The notes: generated from the sequence alone by a model not told the origin. Counted from the stretch's first letter, positions 44,380 through 53,661 are shown. The stretch is DNA of 64,000 nucleotides from Brevibacterium picturae (GCF_900105045.1 NZ_LT629739.1:1240001-1304000); one strand, 5' to 3'. Made by a program: numbers and translations.

Positions 44380-45428
44380 TTCGCCAACCCCACCTTTTCG
44401 AGCACCTTGGTCGACTCGTCCTTCTCGGGCAGGATGACCGAATCCAACCATTCATCACCCGGCATATAGGCGGGATCGATGCCCAGAGCGTCTGCTTGAT
44501 CCTGGAACTCTTCGGACTCGACGCTGCTCTTGAGCGACTTCTGCCACCAGCGGATGGCCTCGTCTGACATGCCTGCTGGGCCGAAGACACCGCGCCAATG
44601 ATTGATGGTGATGTCCATGCCCAGGTCGTGCCAGGTCGGTGCCCCCTTGGCTGGACCGTCCGTGAGTTGCTTAGGGGCGGATACGGCAATGATTTCGACA
44701 TCTCCGGACTCGACGAGCTCCATCGCTTCGGAGAGTCCCGTTGAGGCAACATCGACACGACCGCCCAGGAGTTCGTTGTTGAGATCGCCTCCGTCGGAGA
44801 ACGCGACCAAGTTCAACGACTCCAGATCATCGATCCCGTATTCGCTGGCCGGGCGAAGAACATTGAGCTGGTCATCGCTGGGAACAGTGCCGATGCCGAA
44901 CTTCACTGACTTCGGATTGTCTTTGACACTGTCGAGGACCATCTTCGGTGAGTCGAACTCTGAGCCTGCCTTGGTCAACCAGACTTCGTAGTCGGTGGTC
45001 AGTTGCGCGACCGGAGTGAAGTCCTCGAGCGACATGTCGGTCGTCCCTGTGACGTGGGACAGAAAGACGCGATTGGATTCGAAGACCACGCTGGTCCCGT
45101 CGTTTTCACGTTGAAGGACCGCTGCCCTCGCGGGGTTGCCACCACCCCCGCCCATATTCTCGATGGTCATCAGACTTTCGACGCCGGCGGCTTCGAGACC
45201 GTCCTTCGTCATTCGGGCAGCGAGATCCAGCCCGCCACCGGGCGAACCTGCCGCGATGGCGGTCACTCGCGGTGGCGGAAAGCCCTCGTTGCGGTCGATG
45301 TCGGGCATGCAGGCCGTCGTCGACATGGCGGTGATCAGCGCAAGCGCGGCGGCCAGCGGCTTTCGCAACTGGTGCTTCGGCGGCATCGAGGCGGATGTTC
45401 GCGTCGGTGCGAACAGCGTGGTGAACAT
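44376..45428 (-). CDS. tctC: TTT substrate-binding protein (TctC), operon 2
   Basis: A 350-aa TctC/Bug protein: export signal PLAAALALITAMSTTACMPD (probable lipoprotein Cys near residue 40, lipobox imperfect), then VTAIAAGSPGGGLDLAARMTKDGLEAAG, IENMGGGGGNPARAAV, DVASTGLSEAMELVESGDVEIIAV and ITINHWRGVFGPAGMSDEA. Start could also be an internal Met (MPPKHQLRK). First gene of a tctC-tctB-tctA-DUF1989 operon with 4-bp overlaps. Confidence 0.92.
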   Translation of the reverse strand: MFTTLFAPTRTSASMPPKHQLRKPLAAALALITAMSTTACMPDIDRNEGFPPPRVTAIAAGSPGGGLDLAARMTKDGLEAAGVESLMTIENMGGGGGNPARAAVLQRENDGTSVVFESNRVFLSHVTGTTDMSLEDFTPVAQLTTDYEVWLTKAGSEFDSPKMVLDSVKDNPKSVKFGIGTVPSDDQLNVLRPASEYGIDDLESLNLVAFSDGGDLNNELLGGRVDVASTGLSEAMELVESGDVEIIAVSAPKQLTDGPAKGAPTWHDLGMDITINHWRGVFGPAGMSDEAIRWWQKSLKSSVESEEFQDQADALGIDPAYMPGDEWLDSVILPEKDESTKVLEKVGLAK

Positions 45429-45623
45429 AGCTGTCGACGCTAGCAGTCAACAAGGCGCATTCTCAACGAATCTTGCGAAAATGAGATGAGTTCGCTGACC
45501 TCGTACGGTCCTCGTCGTCGAGAGCAGACATCCCCGTCGAGAGCGGACCTCAGCTGCGAAGGGCGACTTCAGGGAGTCTGCTCTCGCAGCTGCGGTCGGC
45601 CCTCGGCGAGGACGACACACTGC
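45429..45623. other. 195-bp region between purA and TTT operon 2 with competing hairpins
   Basis: No gene. Contains CGAGAGCAGAC (45519-45529) / GTCTGCTCTCG (45576-45586) and, overlapping it, CAGCTGCGA (45551-45559) / TCGCAGCTG (45584-45592): mutually exclusive stems. Most simply the purA terminator plus the tctC promoter; an attenuator is conceivable. Confidence 0.45.
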
Positions 45624-46910
45624 TCAGTCCAGCAGATCATGCCTGACGATCGACTGCTCGCGGTCGGGGCCGACGCCGATGACCGACATCCGGCAGCCCG
45701 AACGCTCTTCGAGCGCGAGCACGTACTTCTGCGCGTTTTCCGGCAGGTCCTCGAACGTGCGAGCCTCGGTGATGTCCTCGGCCCAGCCGTCGAAGTATTC
45801 GAAGATGGGCTTGGCGTGGTGGAACTCGGTCTGCGACATCGGCATCTCGTCCTGTCGGACTCCGTCGACTTCGTAGGCCACGCAGACGGGGATGCGATCG
45901 ATGCCGGTGAGCACGTCGAGCTTCGTCAGCACGTAGTCGGTGAAACCGTTGACGCGTGCGGCGTAGCGGGCGATGACCGCGTCGTACCAGCCGCAGCGGC
46001 GCGGGCGTCCGGTGTTGACGCCGAACTCACCGCCGGCCTTCTGCAGGTACTCCCCCATGTCGTCGAAGAGCTCGGTGGGGAACGGGCCAGCACCCACACG
46101 CGTGGTGTAGGCCTTGACGATGCCGACGACGCGGTTGATGCGCGTGGGTCCGACTCCAGAGCCGACGCAGGACCCGCCTGCGGATGGGTTCGAGGAGGTC
46201 ACGAACGGGTAGGTGCCGTGGTCGACGTCGAGCATCGTGGCCTGACCGCCCTCCATGACGACGACCTCGTCACGATCGAGAGCGTCATTGAGCAGCTGCT
46301 CGGTCTCTGCCACATAGGGGCGCAGGCGTTCGACGAAGGGCAGGAAGTACTCGACGATCTCCTCGACGTCGACGGCCCGACGATTGTAGACCTTGACGAG
46401 AAGTTCGTTCTTCTGCCGCAGCGAGCCTTCGATCTTCTGGCGCAGGATCGATTCATCGAAGATGTCCTGGACGCGGATGCCCAGACGCCCGATCTTGTCC
46501 ATGTAGGCCGGTCCGATGCCGCGGCCTGTCGTGCCGATGGCGCGCTTGCCCAGGAACCGTTCGGTCACCTTATCCAGGGTCTGATGGTAGGGCGCGACGA
46601 GGTGGGCATTGGCCGAGATTCGCAGCTTCGAAGTGTCTGCCCCACGGGTCTCCAAGGCCTCGATCTCTTCAAAGAGAGCCTCGAGGTTGACGACGACGCC
46701 GTTGCCGATGACCGGGGTGACGTTGGGTGAGAGGATGCCTGCCGGCAGAAGCTTGAGTTCGTACTTCTCACCGCCGACGACAACCGTGTGGCCTGCATTG
46801 TTCCCACCGTTGGGCTTGACCACGTAGTCGACGCTGGTGCCGAGGATATCGGTCGTTTTACCTTTACCTTCGTCGCCCCATTGAGCGCCGACGACAACGA
46901 TTGCTGGCAT
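45624..46910 (-). CDS. purA: Adenylosuccinate synthetase
   Basis: A 428-aa enzyme catalysing IMP + aspartate + GTP to adenylosuccinate in AMP synthesis. P-loop [65 protein letters not shown] and [26 protein letters not shown] are all present; length is standard. Reads left and ends 195 bp before TTT operon 2. Confidence 0.98.
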   Translation of the reverse strand: MPAIVVVGAQWGDEGKGKTTDILGTSVDYVVKPNGGNNAGHTVVVGGEKYELKLLPAGILSPNVTPVIGNGVVVNLEALFEEIEALETRGADTSKLRISANAHLVAPYHQTLDKVTERFLGKRAIGTTGRGIGPAYMDKIGRLGIRVQDIFDESILRQKIEGSLRQKNELLVKVYNRRAVDVEEIVEYFLPFVERLRPYVAETEQLLNDALDRDEVVVMEGGQATMLDVDHGTYPFVTSSNPSAGGSCVGSGVGPTRINRVVGIVKAYTTRVGAGPFPTELFDDMGEYLQKAGGEFGVNTGRPRRCGWYDAVIARYAARVNGFTDYVLTKLDVLTGIDRIPVCVAYEVDGVRQDEMPMSQTEFHHAKPIFEYFDGWAEDITEARTFEDLPENAQKYVLALEERSGCRMSVIGVGPDREQSIVRHDLLD

Positions 46911-47005
46911 GAGAGTTGTTCACCTCAAAGTGAAAGCGGGGATGTCATTACCGCATTAGTCTACTGGGTCACCATGACGCGACCGCGATCAGGCTCGGCA
47001 TGCGT

Positions 47006-47524
47006 TCACTTCCGCGTCCGCTGCGCAATGATCTGCTCCCGAAGGATCTCTGCATGCCCGCAGTGCTGTGCCAACTCACGCAGCATATGGAGATAGACCC
47101 AGCGCAGCGGCAGTGGCCCGGACCTGTGACCGGTGAGCACGGTGTCGAGAGTCATCGACTCCACTGCCTGACGCGATCGGTCGACGGTCTGCCAATAGGT
47201 CCGGGTGACACTGGCCACCGTGTCCTCGTCGTCGAGGATGAACGAGTCACCGGAGTCGCTCGGCAGCCCGTATTCGGTCCGATACCGTCCAGTCACCGCT
47301 TCGCCGAACCACACCGTCTCGACGAACCACACCGTCTCGACGAAGATCGCGTGCTTGGCCAGTGACAGCAGTGTCGTCCGGCTGGGCACCAAGGAGCGCC
47401 GCGCCTCTTCTTCGCTCATTCCCTCAAGGCATCCGAGGAGATGCCTACGATGTTCGTCGACCAATGCCGGCAGCTGCTCATCGATGGGCGCGGTCCTGAT
47501 GTCGTGCTCGCCTGCGTTGGCCAT
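47006..47524 (-). CDS. DinB-family (DUF664) protein
   Basis: A 172-aa four-helix-bundle protein of the DinB/DUF664 group: EEARRSLVPSRTTLLSLAKHAIFVETVWF, PLRWVYLHMLRELAQHCGHAEILREQI. His residues in LAKHA and CGHAE (and one more) are the usual metal ligands. An 18-bp tandem duplication (47305-47340) inserts six residues, giving the doubled text VETVWFVETVWF right after the first His helix. Some relatives are thiol-dependent S-transferases; role here unknown. Confidence 0.87.
   Translation of the reverse strand: MANAGEHDIRTAPIDEQLPALVDEHRRHLLGCLEGMSEEEARRSLVPSRTTLLSLAKHAIFVETVWFVETVWFGEAVTGRYRTEYGLPSDSGDSFILDDEDTVASVTRTYWQTVDRSRQAVESMTLDTVLTGHRSGPLPLRWVYLHMLRELAQHCGHAEILREQIIAQRTRK
47305..47340. 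repeat. 18-bp tandem duplication in the DinB-like gene
   Basis: Two exact copies of CGAACCACACCGTCTCGA (47305-47322, 47323-47340). In frame, adding six codons; looks recent because the copies are identical. Confidence 0.9.
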
Positions 47525-47575
47525 GATGCCAACTTAGCGCGGCGTCTGCGACTCCCCCACCGAGCCAGAGCCAGC

Positions 47576-47610
47576 GCCACGGCCCTGGCGAACGGACCCA
47601 GGGCCGTGGC
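47576..47610. repeat. Perfect 13-bp hairpin in a divergent intergenic region
   Basis: GCCACGGCCCTGG (47576-47588) / CCAGGGCCGTGGC (47598-47610), 9-nt loop. It lies between the starts of the DinB-like and hydrolase genes, where a terminator for either makes no sense. Confidence 0.75.
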
Positions 47611-47701
47611 CCCATCGATAAGGTCCGCTGCCCTTGCCCCGCCGAGGTGGTCCTCCCTATGCTGATTCCACCCTCAATGCCGTCCAACGTGAGGAAGCGA
47701 T

Positions 47702-48526
47702 GTGTTCGGGCCGACCTTCGACAAGACGAAGCTGAAGCTGAGCAACGGCTCGCTCATGCCCATAGTTCAGCTGGGCTGCGGCCCCACACCTGTCGTCACC
47801 ATCCCAGGTGCCGGGGACGGGATCACGACTGCCTACGAAGCAGCCCAAAGCATGGCCTGGTTCTACCGCCGGCGCGCACCCCATCAGCACATGCACATCA
47901 TCAGCCGACGTGAGGACATTCCCGTCGACTACGACATCGCCGATCACGCACATGATTACATCGAGGCGCTGGACCAGTTGCGCCTGGGTCCGGTGATCCT
48001 CGAATGCAATTCCGCAGGAGGCCCGATCGGACAGACGATCGCCGCCCACCGCCCGGATCTGGTGCGCGCCCTGGTGCTGGCTTCAACGGCCCACAAAGTC
48101 GACGCCGACGCCGCTGCCGTCATCGAGAGCTGGTTGTCTCTGATCGGCGAAGGCCGGTGGGCTGAGTTCGGATGGGACATCACTGTCAAGACCTATCGCA
48201 GTGCTGAGCGTTTCCGCTGGGCGGCCCCCGCACTCAAGCCGATCCTCGGCGCGGTGTCACGCCCTGAAAATGCTGATCGTCTGCAGCGAATTCTGCAAGG
48301 AATCCTTGAGGTGGACAACAGCGGCATCCTCGACGCCATCGACTGTCCCACTCTGGTCTTCGGCGGAACGCGGGACCCGGTCTTCGACAGCGAACTGCAA
48401 CGGCAGATGGCTCAGGGAATCCCACAGGCCAGATTCGTCCAAGCGAAGAACTACCTCCACGGCGCAGACCTGGAAAGTCCCGACTACCCGAAGGCAGTAG
48501 TCGAACTCATCATCGACACCTATTGA
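47702..48526 (+). CDS. Alpha/beta hydrolase
   Basis: A 274-aa cytosolic alpha/beta hydrolase: TIPGAGDGITTAYEA (oxyanion strand-turn), HDYIEALDQLRLGPVILECNSAGGPIGQ with the nucleophile Ser in NSAGG, LVFGGTRDPVFDSELQ (acid) and NYLHGADLESPDY (His). GTG start at 47702 with GAGGAAG upstream. Stand-alone gene; substrate unknown. Confidence 0.85.
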   Translation: MFGPTFDKTKLKLSNGSLMPIVQLGCGPTPVVTIPGAGDGITTAYEAAQSMAWFYRRRAPHQHMHIISRREDIPVDYDIADHAHDYIEALDQLRLGPVILECNSAGGPIGQTIAAHRPDLVRALVLASTAHKVDADAAAVIESWLSLIGEGRWAEFGWDITVKTYRSAERFRWAAPALKPILGAVSRPENADRLQRILQGILEVDNSGILDAIDCPTLVFGGTRDPVFDSELQRQMAQGIPQARFVQAKNYLHGADLESPDYPKAVVELIIDTY

Positions 48527-48759
48527 AGCACAGAGGCCTCCGTCCTGCCCCGCCGAGGCAGTGTGCAGAGGTGGTCCGCCCACGCCGAGGCGGTCCGCCC
48601 TTACCCCTCTCGACTCACCGACCCAGCCATACTTCTTGCCCCGCTGAGCTAGTCGTACTTATGCTGAGTCCACTACTAGTACCGTCGTTCGGGCATCATG
48701 CTCCTTAAACATCGCCGGTGACGTCGAGGTCCGGGGGCACACGCCTGCTGGAGGTTGTC
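48527..48759. other. 233-bp intergenic region
   Basis: No gene. Contains one exact and one near copy of the CGCCGAGGYGG 11-mer (48583-48593; near copy at 48551-48560) and the presumed promoter of the aminotransferase gene. Confidence 0.4.
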
Positions 48760-50028
48760 ATGTCCACCGTGAGTTCGCCCGCATCATCATCCTCATCGAA
48801 TCAGGCCCTGCCGCTGGCCACTCGCGCCGACAGCCTCGTCGGATCGGTCATCGATTCCTCGACCACGCTGCTGGCCGCCTACACGCATGACATCGTGAAA
48901 TTCGGGATGGGAGCGCCCGCACCGGACATGCTCCCCTCCACGGAATTCGCGCGGATCGCCAAGAGCGTCTTTTCCCCGGAGAGCTTCACCTACGGCGAGA
49001 CCCAGGGCGAGCCGGTTCTCATCGATGCTCTGCTGAAATACCTCGAGGACACGTCTCAGATCCCCGAGGAACACTTCGGCAATCGCGAACGCCTCGTCAT
49101 CACTTCCGGGGGCATGCAGGGCCTCGACCTGGGCTTCAAGCTCTTCGTCAGCCCCGGTGACCTCGTGTTCTGCGAATCACCGACCTACACGAACGGTTCG
49201 GCAACGGCCATGAGCTATGAGGCGGAGGTCGTCGAGGTCCCTGTCGACCACGAGGGCATGATGGTCGATGAGCTCGACGAACTCGTCGCCCGGGCGGGCC
49301 GTGCCCCCTCGGTGATCTACACGATCCCCACGTTCCAGAATCCGGCCGGGGTGACGATGTCGCTTGAGCGGCGACAGCGGCTCCTCGAGTTCGCTCACCG
49401 CCACAACTCGGTCATCCTCGAGGACAACCCCTACGGAACTCTGCGCTTCTCCGGGGAGTCGATCCCCACGCTCAGCCAGCTCAGCCCCAATGACCCGCTC
49501 ATCTTCGGTGTGCGCACCTTCTCCAAGTTCGTCGCCCCGGGCCTGCGGATCGGCTGGCTCGACATCGACCCGGAGATCCGCGGACTCGTCATCAATGCCA
49601 AGCAGACCATGGACACGTGTACGAGTGTGCCCACCCAGCACATGGTCGCCCAGTGGTTGAACGAAGGCGGGGCAAACGATCACGTCGACTATCTGCGTGG
49701 GGCCTACCTCGAGCGCAAGAAGACCATGGCCACCGGCCTCGAGCGGCTCTTCGGCGACGAGGTCAGGTCGACCGACCCTGATGGCGGCTTCTTCCTCTGG
49801 GTGACCTTCGAAGACGAGACGATCAACACTGAGGACCTGTTGCCGGTGGCGCTGGAAGAGGGAGTCGCCTACATCCCCGGGCCCGCATTCTCACCTGCGG
49901 GATCCTTCACGAATGCCCTGCGCCTGTGCTTCGCCTCGAATGCCCCCGATCGCATCGACGAAGGCCTCCAGCGTCTGCGCTCCGCCGTCGACAAGCACCG
50001 GCCGCCACATTCACGGGCCCGCCACTAG
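48760..50028 (+). CDS. PLP-dependent aminotransferase (class I/II, MocR-like fold without HTH)
   Basis: A 422-aa fold-type I aminotransferase. FGMGAPAPDMLPSTEF, TYGETQGEPVLIDALLKYL, ITSGGMQGLDLGFKLFVSPGD, YTIPTFQNPAGVTMSLERRQ, EDNPYGTLRF and the PLP lysine in VRTFSKFVAPGLRIGW. Resembles 2-aminoadipate/aromatic aminotransferases (LysN/ARO8-type). Start ATG 48760 has CTGGAGG upstream; an upstream ATG at 48718 is less likely. Donor and acceptor not predictable. Confidence 0.9.
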   Translation: MSTVSSPASSSSSNQALPLATRADSLVGSVIDSSTTLLAAYTHDIVKFGMGAPAPDMLPSTEFARIAKSVFSPESFTYGETQGEPVLIDALLKYLEDTSQIPEEHFGNRERLVITSGGMQGLDLGFKLFVSPGDLVFCESPTYTNGSATAMSYEAEVVEVPVDHEGMMVDELDELVARAGRAPSVIYTIPTFQNPAGVTMSLERRQRLLEFAHRHNSVILEDNPYGTLRFSGESIPTLSQLSPNDPLIFGVRTFSKFVAPGLRIGWLDIDPEIRGLVINAKQTMDTCTSVPTQHMVAQWLNEGGANDHVDYLRGAYLERKKTMATGLERLFGDEVRSTDPDGGFFLWVTFEDETINTEDLLPVALEEGVAYIPGPAFSPAGSFTNALRLCFASNAPDRIDEGLQRLRSAVDKHRPPHSRARH

Positions 50029-50061
50029 GCAGTTCTCTGCAGCACGCCGAGGTCCGGCGTT

Positions 50062-50757
50062 CTATCGCCTGACCTCACCTTCGCCGAGGCGGCCGATCCA
50101 TTCGATGAGCAGCGCAGTTTCGGCTGCTCCGAGGATGTCCGGGTTCGCGGCCGCGCGTTCGATGATCGAGTGCCCCAGGCGCTCCCCGTCGTCGGTCTGC
50201 GCTGTGCCGGTGATCGCGGCGAGCACGCCTTCGCGGACCCCTGCCGAGAGTTCGGGATCGTCCCTGCCCTGGATGATCAGGCGCAGAGTCACGCCGATAT
50301 TTGTCGCCAGGATATGGGCCGCGGCCTGCTCATGGTCGACGACCAGACGACCCTCGGCCTCGGCCCGCGAGGTCAGTGAGCGCAGTATCTCGCTCGGCCT
50401 CGACTGCGCCTCCGGTGAGTACCCGGGCCTGACCTTGCCGTACATGAGCGTGTAGAAGCCGGGGTTCTCCAGACCGAATGCGACGTGAGCATCCCAGCCC
50501 ATCCGCAGGTCCTGGATCGGATCACCGCTGGATTCCGAGGCGGATTTGGCCGACAGATACATGTCGAAGCCGTGTTCGATGACGGCCTCGGTGAGTCCCT
50601 GTTTGCTGCCGAAGAAGTGGTACAGGGTCGGCATCTTCACGCCCGCGGCGTCGCAGACTGCTCGCAGTGAGAAATCCTCGCCGGGCGTCGCGGCGATGAG
50701 GTCGGCAGCCGCGTTCAGCAGCCGGGTCCGTGTATCAAGCGACGCATTCTCTGTCAT
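50062..50757 (-). CDS. TetR-family regulator
   Basis: A 231-aa TetR protein: TRTRLLNAAADLIAATPGEDFSLRAVCDAAGVKMPTLYHFFGSKQGLTEAVI (residues ~8-58), C-terminal domain related to the WHG/TetR_C_33 group. Diverges from the SDR gene; operator-like CTATAT...ATATAG sits in the 63-bp gap. Likely represses the SDR-SnoaL pair. Confidence 0.9.
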   Translation of the reverse strand: MTENASLDTRTRLLNAAADLIAATPGEDFSLRAVCDAAGVKMPTLYHFFGSKQGLTEAVIEHGFDMYLSAKSASESSGDPIQDLRMGWDAHVAFGLENPGFYTLMYGKVRPGYSPEAQSRPSEILRSLTSRAEAEGRLVVDHEQAAAHILATNIGVTLRLIIQGRDDPELSAGVREGVLAAITGTAQTDDGERLGHSIIERAAANPDILGAAETALLIEWIGRLGEGEVRR

Positions 50758-50761
50758 ATCG

Positions 50762-50788
50762 CTATATTATCGTGTAGTCTCGATATAG
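50762..50788. promoter_or_regulatory. Putative TetR operator
   Basis: AT-rich imperfect dyad CTATAT (50762-50767) ... ATATAG (50783-50788) with repeated TATCG/CGATA pieces, between divergent TetR and SDR genes. Confidence 0.4.
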
Positions 50789-50820
50789 TCAGATGTACCA
50801 CCGATACATATGGAGATGCC

Positions 50821-51576
50821 ATGACCGATCAATCACTTCAGGCCAAGACAGTGCTCATCGCCGGAGGCGGCAAGAACCTCGGCGGGCTCATCGCCAGGCA
50901 GGCCGCCGAGGCGGGAGCCGATATCGCGATCCACTACAACTCCGAGTCCTCCCGCACCGAGGCCGAACAGACGCTGACCGCAGTCGAAGCCAGCGGGGCG
51001 AAAGCGGTGCTTTTGACCGGAGACCTCACCCGGCCCGCCAACGTCGAGAAGCTGTTCGCCGATGCCACCTCGGCGCTGGGGACGATCGACATTGCGATCA
51101 ACACGACGGGGAAGGTGCTGCGCAAACCCATGGCGGACACCACCGAGGACGAGTACGATGCGATGTTCGACATCAACTCCAAGGCCGCGTTCTTCTTCAT
51201 CAAGGAGGCCGGGAAGCACCTGGCCGACAACGGGAAGATCATCACGATCGTGACCGCGCTGCTCGCGGCGTTCACCGATGGATACTCGACCTACGCCGGC
51301 GGGAAGAGCCCGGTCGAGCACTTCACACGGGCGGCAGCGAAGGAAAATGCGGAGCGCGGAATCTCGGTCACGGCGATCGCGCCCGGGCCCATGGACACGC
51401 CCTTCTTCTATGGGCAGGAGACGCCCGAGCGAGTAGAGTTCCATAAATCGCAGGCGATGGGCAACCAGCTCACCCAAATCGAGGACATTGCTCCGATCGT
51501 GCGATTCCTCGCAACCGAGGGCTGGTGGATCACCGGCCAGACGATCTTCGCCAACGGCGGATACACCACCCGGTGA
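50821..51576 (+). CDS. Short-chain dehydrogenase/reductase
   Basis: A 251-aa classical SDR: cofactor motif IAGGGKNLGGLIARQAA (an unusual GGGKNLGG form), DLTRPANVEKLF, NTTGKVLRKP, and the catalytic YAGGK. Thirteen residues before the Tyr, where Ser is usual, there is Thr (VTALLAAF). C-terminal TGQTIFANGGYTT is the family's closing motif. Followed by a SnoaL-like gene 86 bp on; both probably under the divergent TetR. Confidence 0.92.
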   Translation: MTDQSLQAKTVLIAGGGKNLGGLIARQAAEAGADIAIHYNSESSRTEAEQTLTAVEASGAKAVLLTGDLTRPANVEKLFADATSALGTIDIAINTTGKVLRKPMADTTEDEYDAMFDINSKAAFFFIKEAGKHLADNGKIITIVTALLAAFTDGYSTYAGGKSPVEHFTRAAAKENAERGISVTAIAPGPMDTPFFYGQETPERVEFHKSQAMGNQLTQIEDIAPIVRFLATEGWWITGQTIFANGGYTTR

Positions 51577-51662
51577 GCCGAGTCTCGGGCCCGCCGATCA
51601 CGAACCAGCGAAACACACGCGCCAACCGCACAGCACACAGTCAACCAACAAGGAGAGCACCC

Positions 51663-51992
51663 ATGTCAGATCTGCAGATCCCCGAACCCGTTGCAACCTT
51701 CATCGACACCGTCAATGCCCACGACGAGCAGGGCTTCCTCGACGCGTTCACCGCTGACGGCACGGTTGATGACTGGGGCCGCGAATTCACCGGCCACGAG
51801 GCCATCAAGGCCTGGAGCGACAAGGAGTTCATCGGCGCGACCGGCGTCCTCACTCCCGAAGAGGTCTCGGCCGACGGCGATGAGGTCACCGTCATCGGCG
51901 ATTGGCGCTCAACGTGGGCGAACGGTCGATCCTCGTTCACCTTCGCGATTGCCGGAGACAAGCTGAGCCGGATGACGATCCGCGAGGGCTGA
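51663..51992 (+). CDS. SnoaL/NTF2-like protein
   Basis: A 109-aa cone-shaped-fold protein: VATFIDTVNAHDEQGFLDAFTADGTVDDWGREFTGHEAIKAWSDKEFIGATG. Such proteins are small isomerases, hydrolases or ligand binders; no activity can be assigned. AAGGAGAG precedes ATG 51663. Co-directional with the SDR gene. Confidence 0.87.
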   Translation: MSDLQIPEPVATFIDTVNAHDEQGFLDAFTADGTVDDWGREFTGHEAIKAWSDKEFIGATGVLTPEEVSADGDEVTVIGDWRSTWANGRSSFTFAIAGDKLSRMTIREG

Positions 51993-52115
51993 GGCAAGGC
52001 CTTGCGCTGACGTCGCCGTTCGGCGCCGAGGCGAGGTTCGGCGCCGGGGCAGGGCTCCCCAGATCCGACCCGGCCTGCAGAGGACATAGACTGGAAGTCG
52101 AACGAGAGGACGGTC

Positions 52116-53639
52116 ATGTCAGGTTTGGTTGCGGCTCACGGTCGATTCGATTCGAAAATGGGTTCGCGCATGGTGGAGAGGCTCGCCCATCGCGGCCCGC
52201 ATGGTTCGGGCCACAAGGAGCTGGATGAGGCTTGGCTGGGCAGCCGCTATCTGTCGATCGTCGATCCGCAGGCCGGGGACCAGCCGTTGTCGGGCGGTGC
52301 GAATCGCGACATCTGGCTCGTCGGGGACGGAATGATCCACAATCATCGCCGCATCCGCACCCGACTGGGTGCCGACCGCTTCTCCACCGAATCCGACCTG
52401 GAGGCGGCCATCGTCGCCTTCGAGGACCACGGGCCTGGCGCCTTCGAACGGCTGTGGGGACCGTTCGCCCTGGTCATCGCTAGTTCAGACGGCCAGTTCG
52501 CCGTGGGCCGGGATGTGCTGGGGCTGTCGCCGTTGTACTGGGTGAAAGACGGTCGAACGACGGTCTTCGCCTCGGAGATCAAAGCCTTCGACAAGAGCCT
52601 CCGAGCACACGTCGAACCCTTCCCTCCAGGACATGTCTGGACACCGGACGGCGGTCTCGAGGCGTTTCGCGAGTTCCCAGGCGCCGCACCCGTGCTCCTG
52701 CAGAGTCGCGCCCCGCACGAAGATCCGCCCGAGTGGATCTTCGATGCCCTCCGCGAGACTCTGATCCGGGCCGTCGAGCGCTGCTTGGCCGGTCGGCAGT
52801 CGGTCGGAGTGCTGCTCTCCGGCGGGGTCGATTCGTCCATCATCACTGCAATCGCCGCTCGCCACAGCGCCGCAGCCGGACGCAGACTCAAGACTTTCGC
52901 CGTCGGTCTGGCAGGCAGCGGCGATCTGCACGCGGCCCGATTGGTCGCCGAACACTGCGGCACCGACCACCGTGAGCTCGTCTACACCGCCGAGGATGCG
53001 ATCGAGGTGGTGCCTGAGGTGATCGCCGGCCTCGAGTCCTTCGATCCGACTCTCGTCCACTCCGCGGTTCCCAACTTCTTCGTCTCCCGTCTGGCGGCAC
53101 GCCAGGTCAAGATCGTGCTGGTCGGGGAGGGCGCCGACGAACTCTTCGCCGGATACGCACACTACGGTCGTCACGATGTGGGTGAGGAGCTGCATGCCGA
53201 GCTCCTCGAGACACTCAAGGGAATGCACATCGGCGGCCTGCAGCGGGTGGACCGAGTGGCCGGCGCTCTCGGAGTCGAGCCCCGTCTGCCGTTCCTGGAT
53301 CTCGATGTGGTTGAGCTGGCGATGGCACTGGCACCGGAGTGGAAGCTGGTCACAGGAGACCGCCCGGCCAAGTGGCTGCTGCGTCGTGCCTTCGACGGCT
53401 GGCTGCCCGACGAGGTGCTGTGGCGACGGAAAGAACAGTTCGGAGAAGGCACCGGCATGAATGACGTGCTGCGTGAGCACTTCGTGTCCACGGTCACGCC
53501 TCAGGATTTCGAGGCCGAAGCCGATGTGCTGCAACCCCCTCTGCGCACTCTCGAGGAACTCGCCTACTACCGGATGTTCGCTGCCTCATTGCAGGGAGTC
53601 AATGCGCAGGCCACGGTCGGCAGATTCGTCGACGCCTGA
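52116..53639 (+). CDS. Asparagine-synthetase-like protein with degenerate glutaminase domain
   Basis: A 507-aa AsnB-like protein. C-terminal synthetase domain intact: PP-loop SGGVDSS near residue 235, VLVGEGADELFAGYAHYG and EPRLPFLDLDVVELAMAL. The N-terminal class II glutamine amidotransferase domain begins MSGLVAAHGRF, so the essential Cys2 is Ser; RGPDG is RGPHG and the NGEIYN loop reads GDGMIHN. Glutamine hydrolysis is therefore doubtful and ammonia may be the nitrogen source. Start ATG 52116 follows GAGAGGA. Length is shorter than E. coli AsnB (554). Confidence 0.88.
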   Translation: MSGLVAAHGRFDSKMGSRMVERLAHRGPHGSGHKELDEAWLGSRYLSIVDPQAGDQPLSGGANRDIWLVGDGMIHNHRRIRTRLGADRFSTESDLEAAIVAFEDHGPGAFERLWGPFALVIASSDGQFAVGRDVLGLSPLYWVKDGRTTVFASEIKAFDKSLRAHVEPFPPGHVWTPDGGLEAFREFPGAAPVLLQSRAPHEDPPEWIFDALRETLIRAVERCLAGRQSVGVLLSGGVDSSIITAIAARHSAAAGRRLKTFAVGLAGSGDLHAARLVAEHCGTDHRELVYTAEDAIEVVPEVIAGLESFDPTLVHSAVPNFFVSRLAARQVKIVLVGEGADELFAGYAHYGRHDVGEELHAELLETLKGMHIGGLQRVDRVAGALGVEPRLPFLDLDVVELAMALAPEWKLVTGDRPAKWLLRRAFDGWLPDEVLWRRKEQFGEGTGMNDVLREHFVSTVTPQDFEAEADVLQPPLRTLEELAYYRMFAASLQGVNAQATVGRFVDA

Positions 53640-53661
53640 GTCTGCTGCCTGGCGAATAGAA

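Noticed and set aside
45486-46730. Long plus-strand open frame antisense to purA
   Set aside because: Shadow of purA, which is complete on the other strand.
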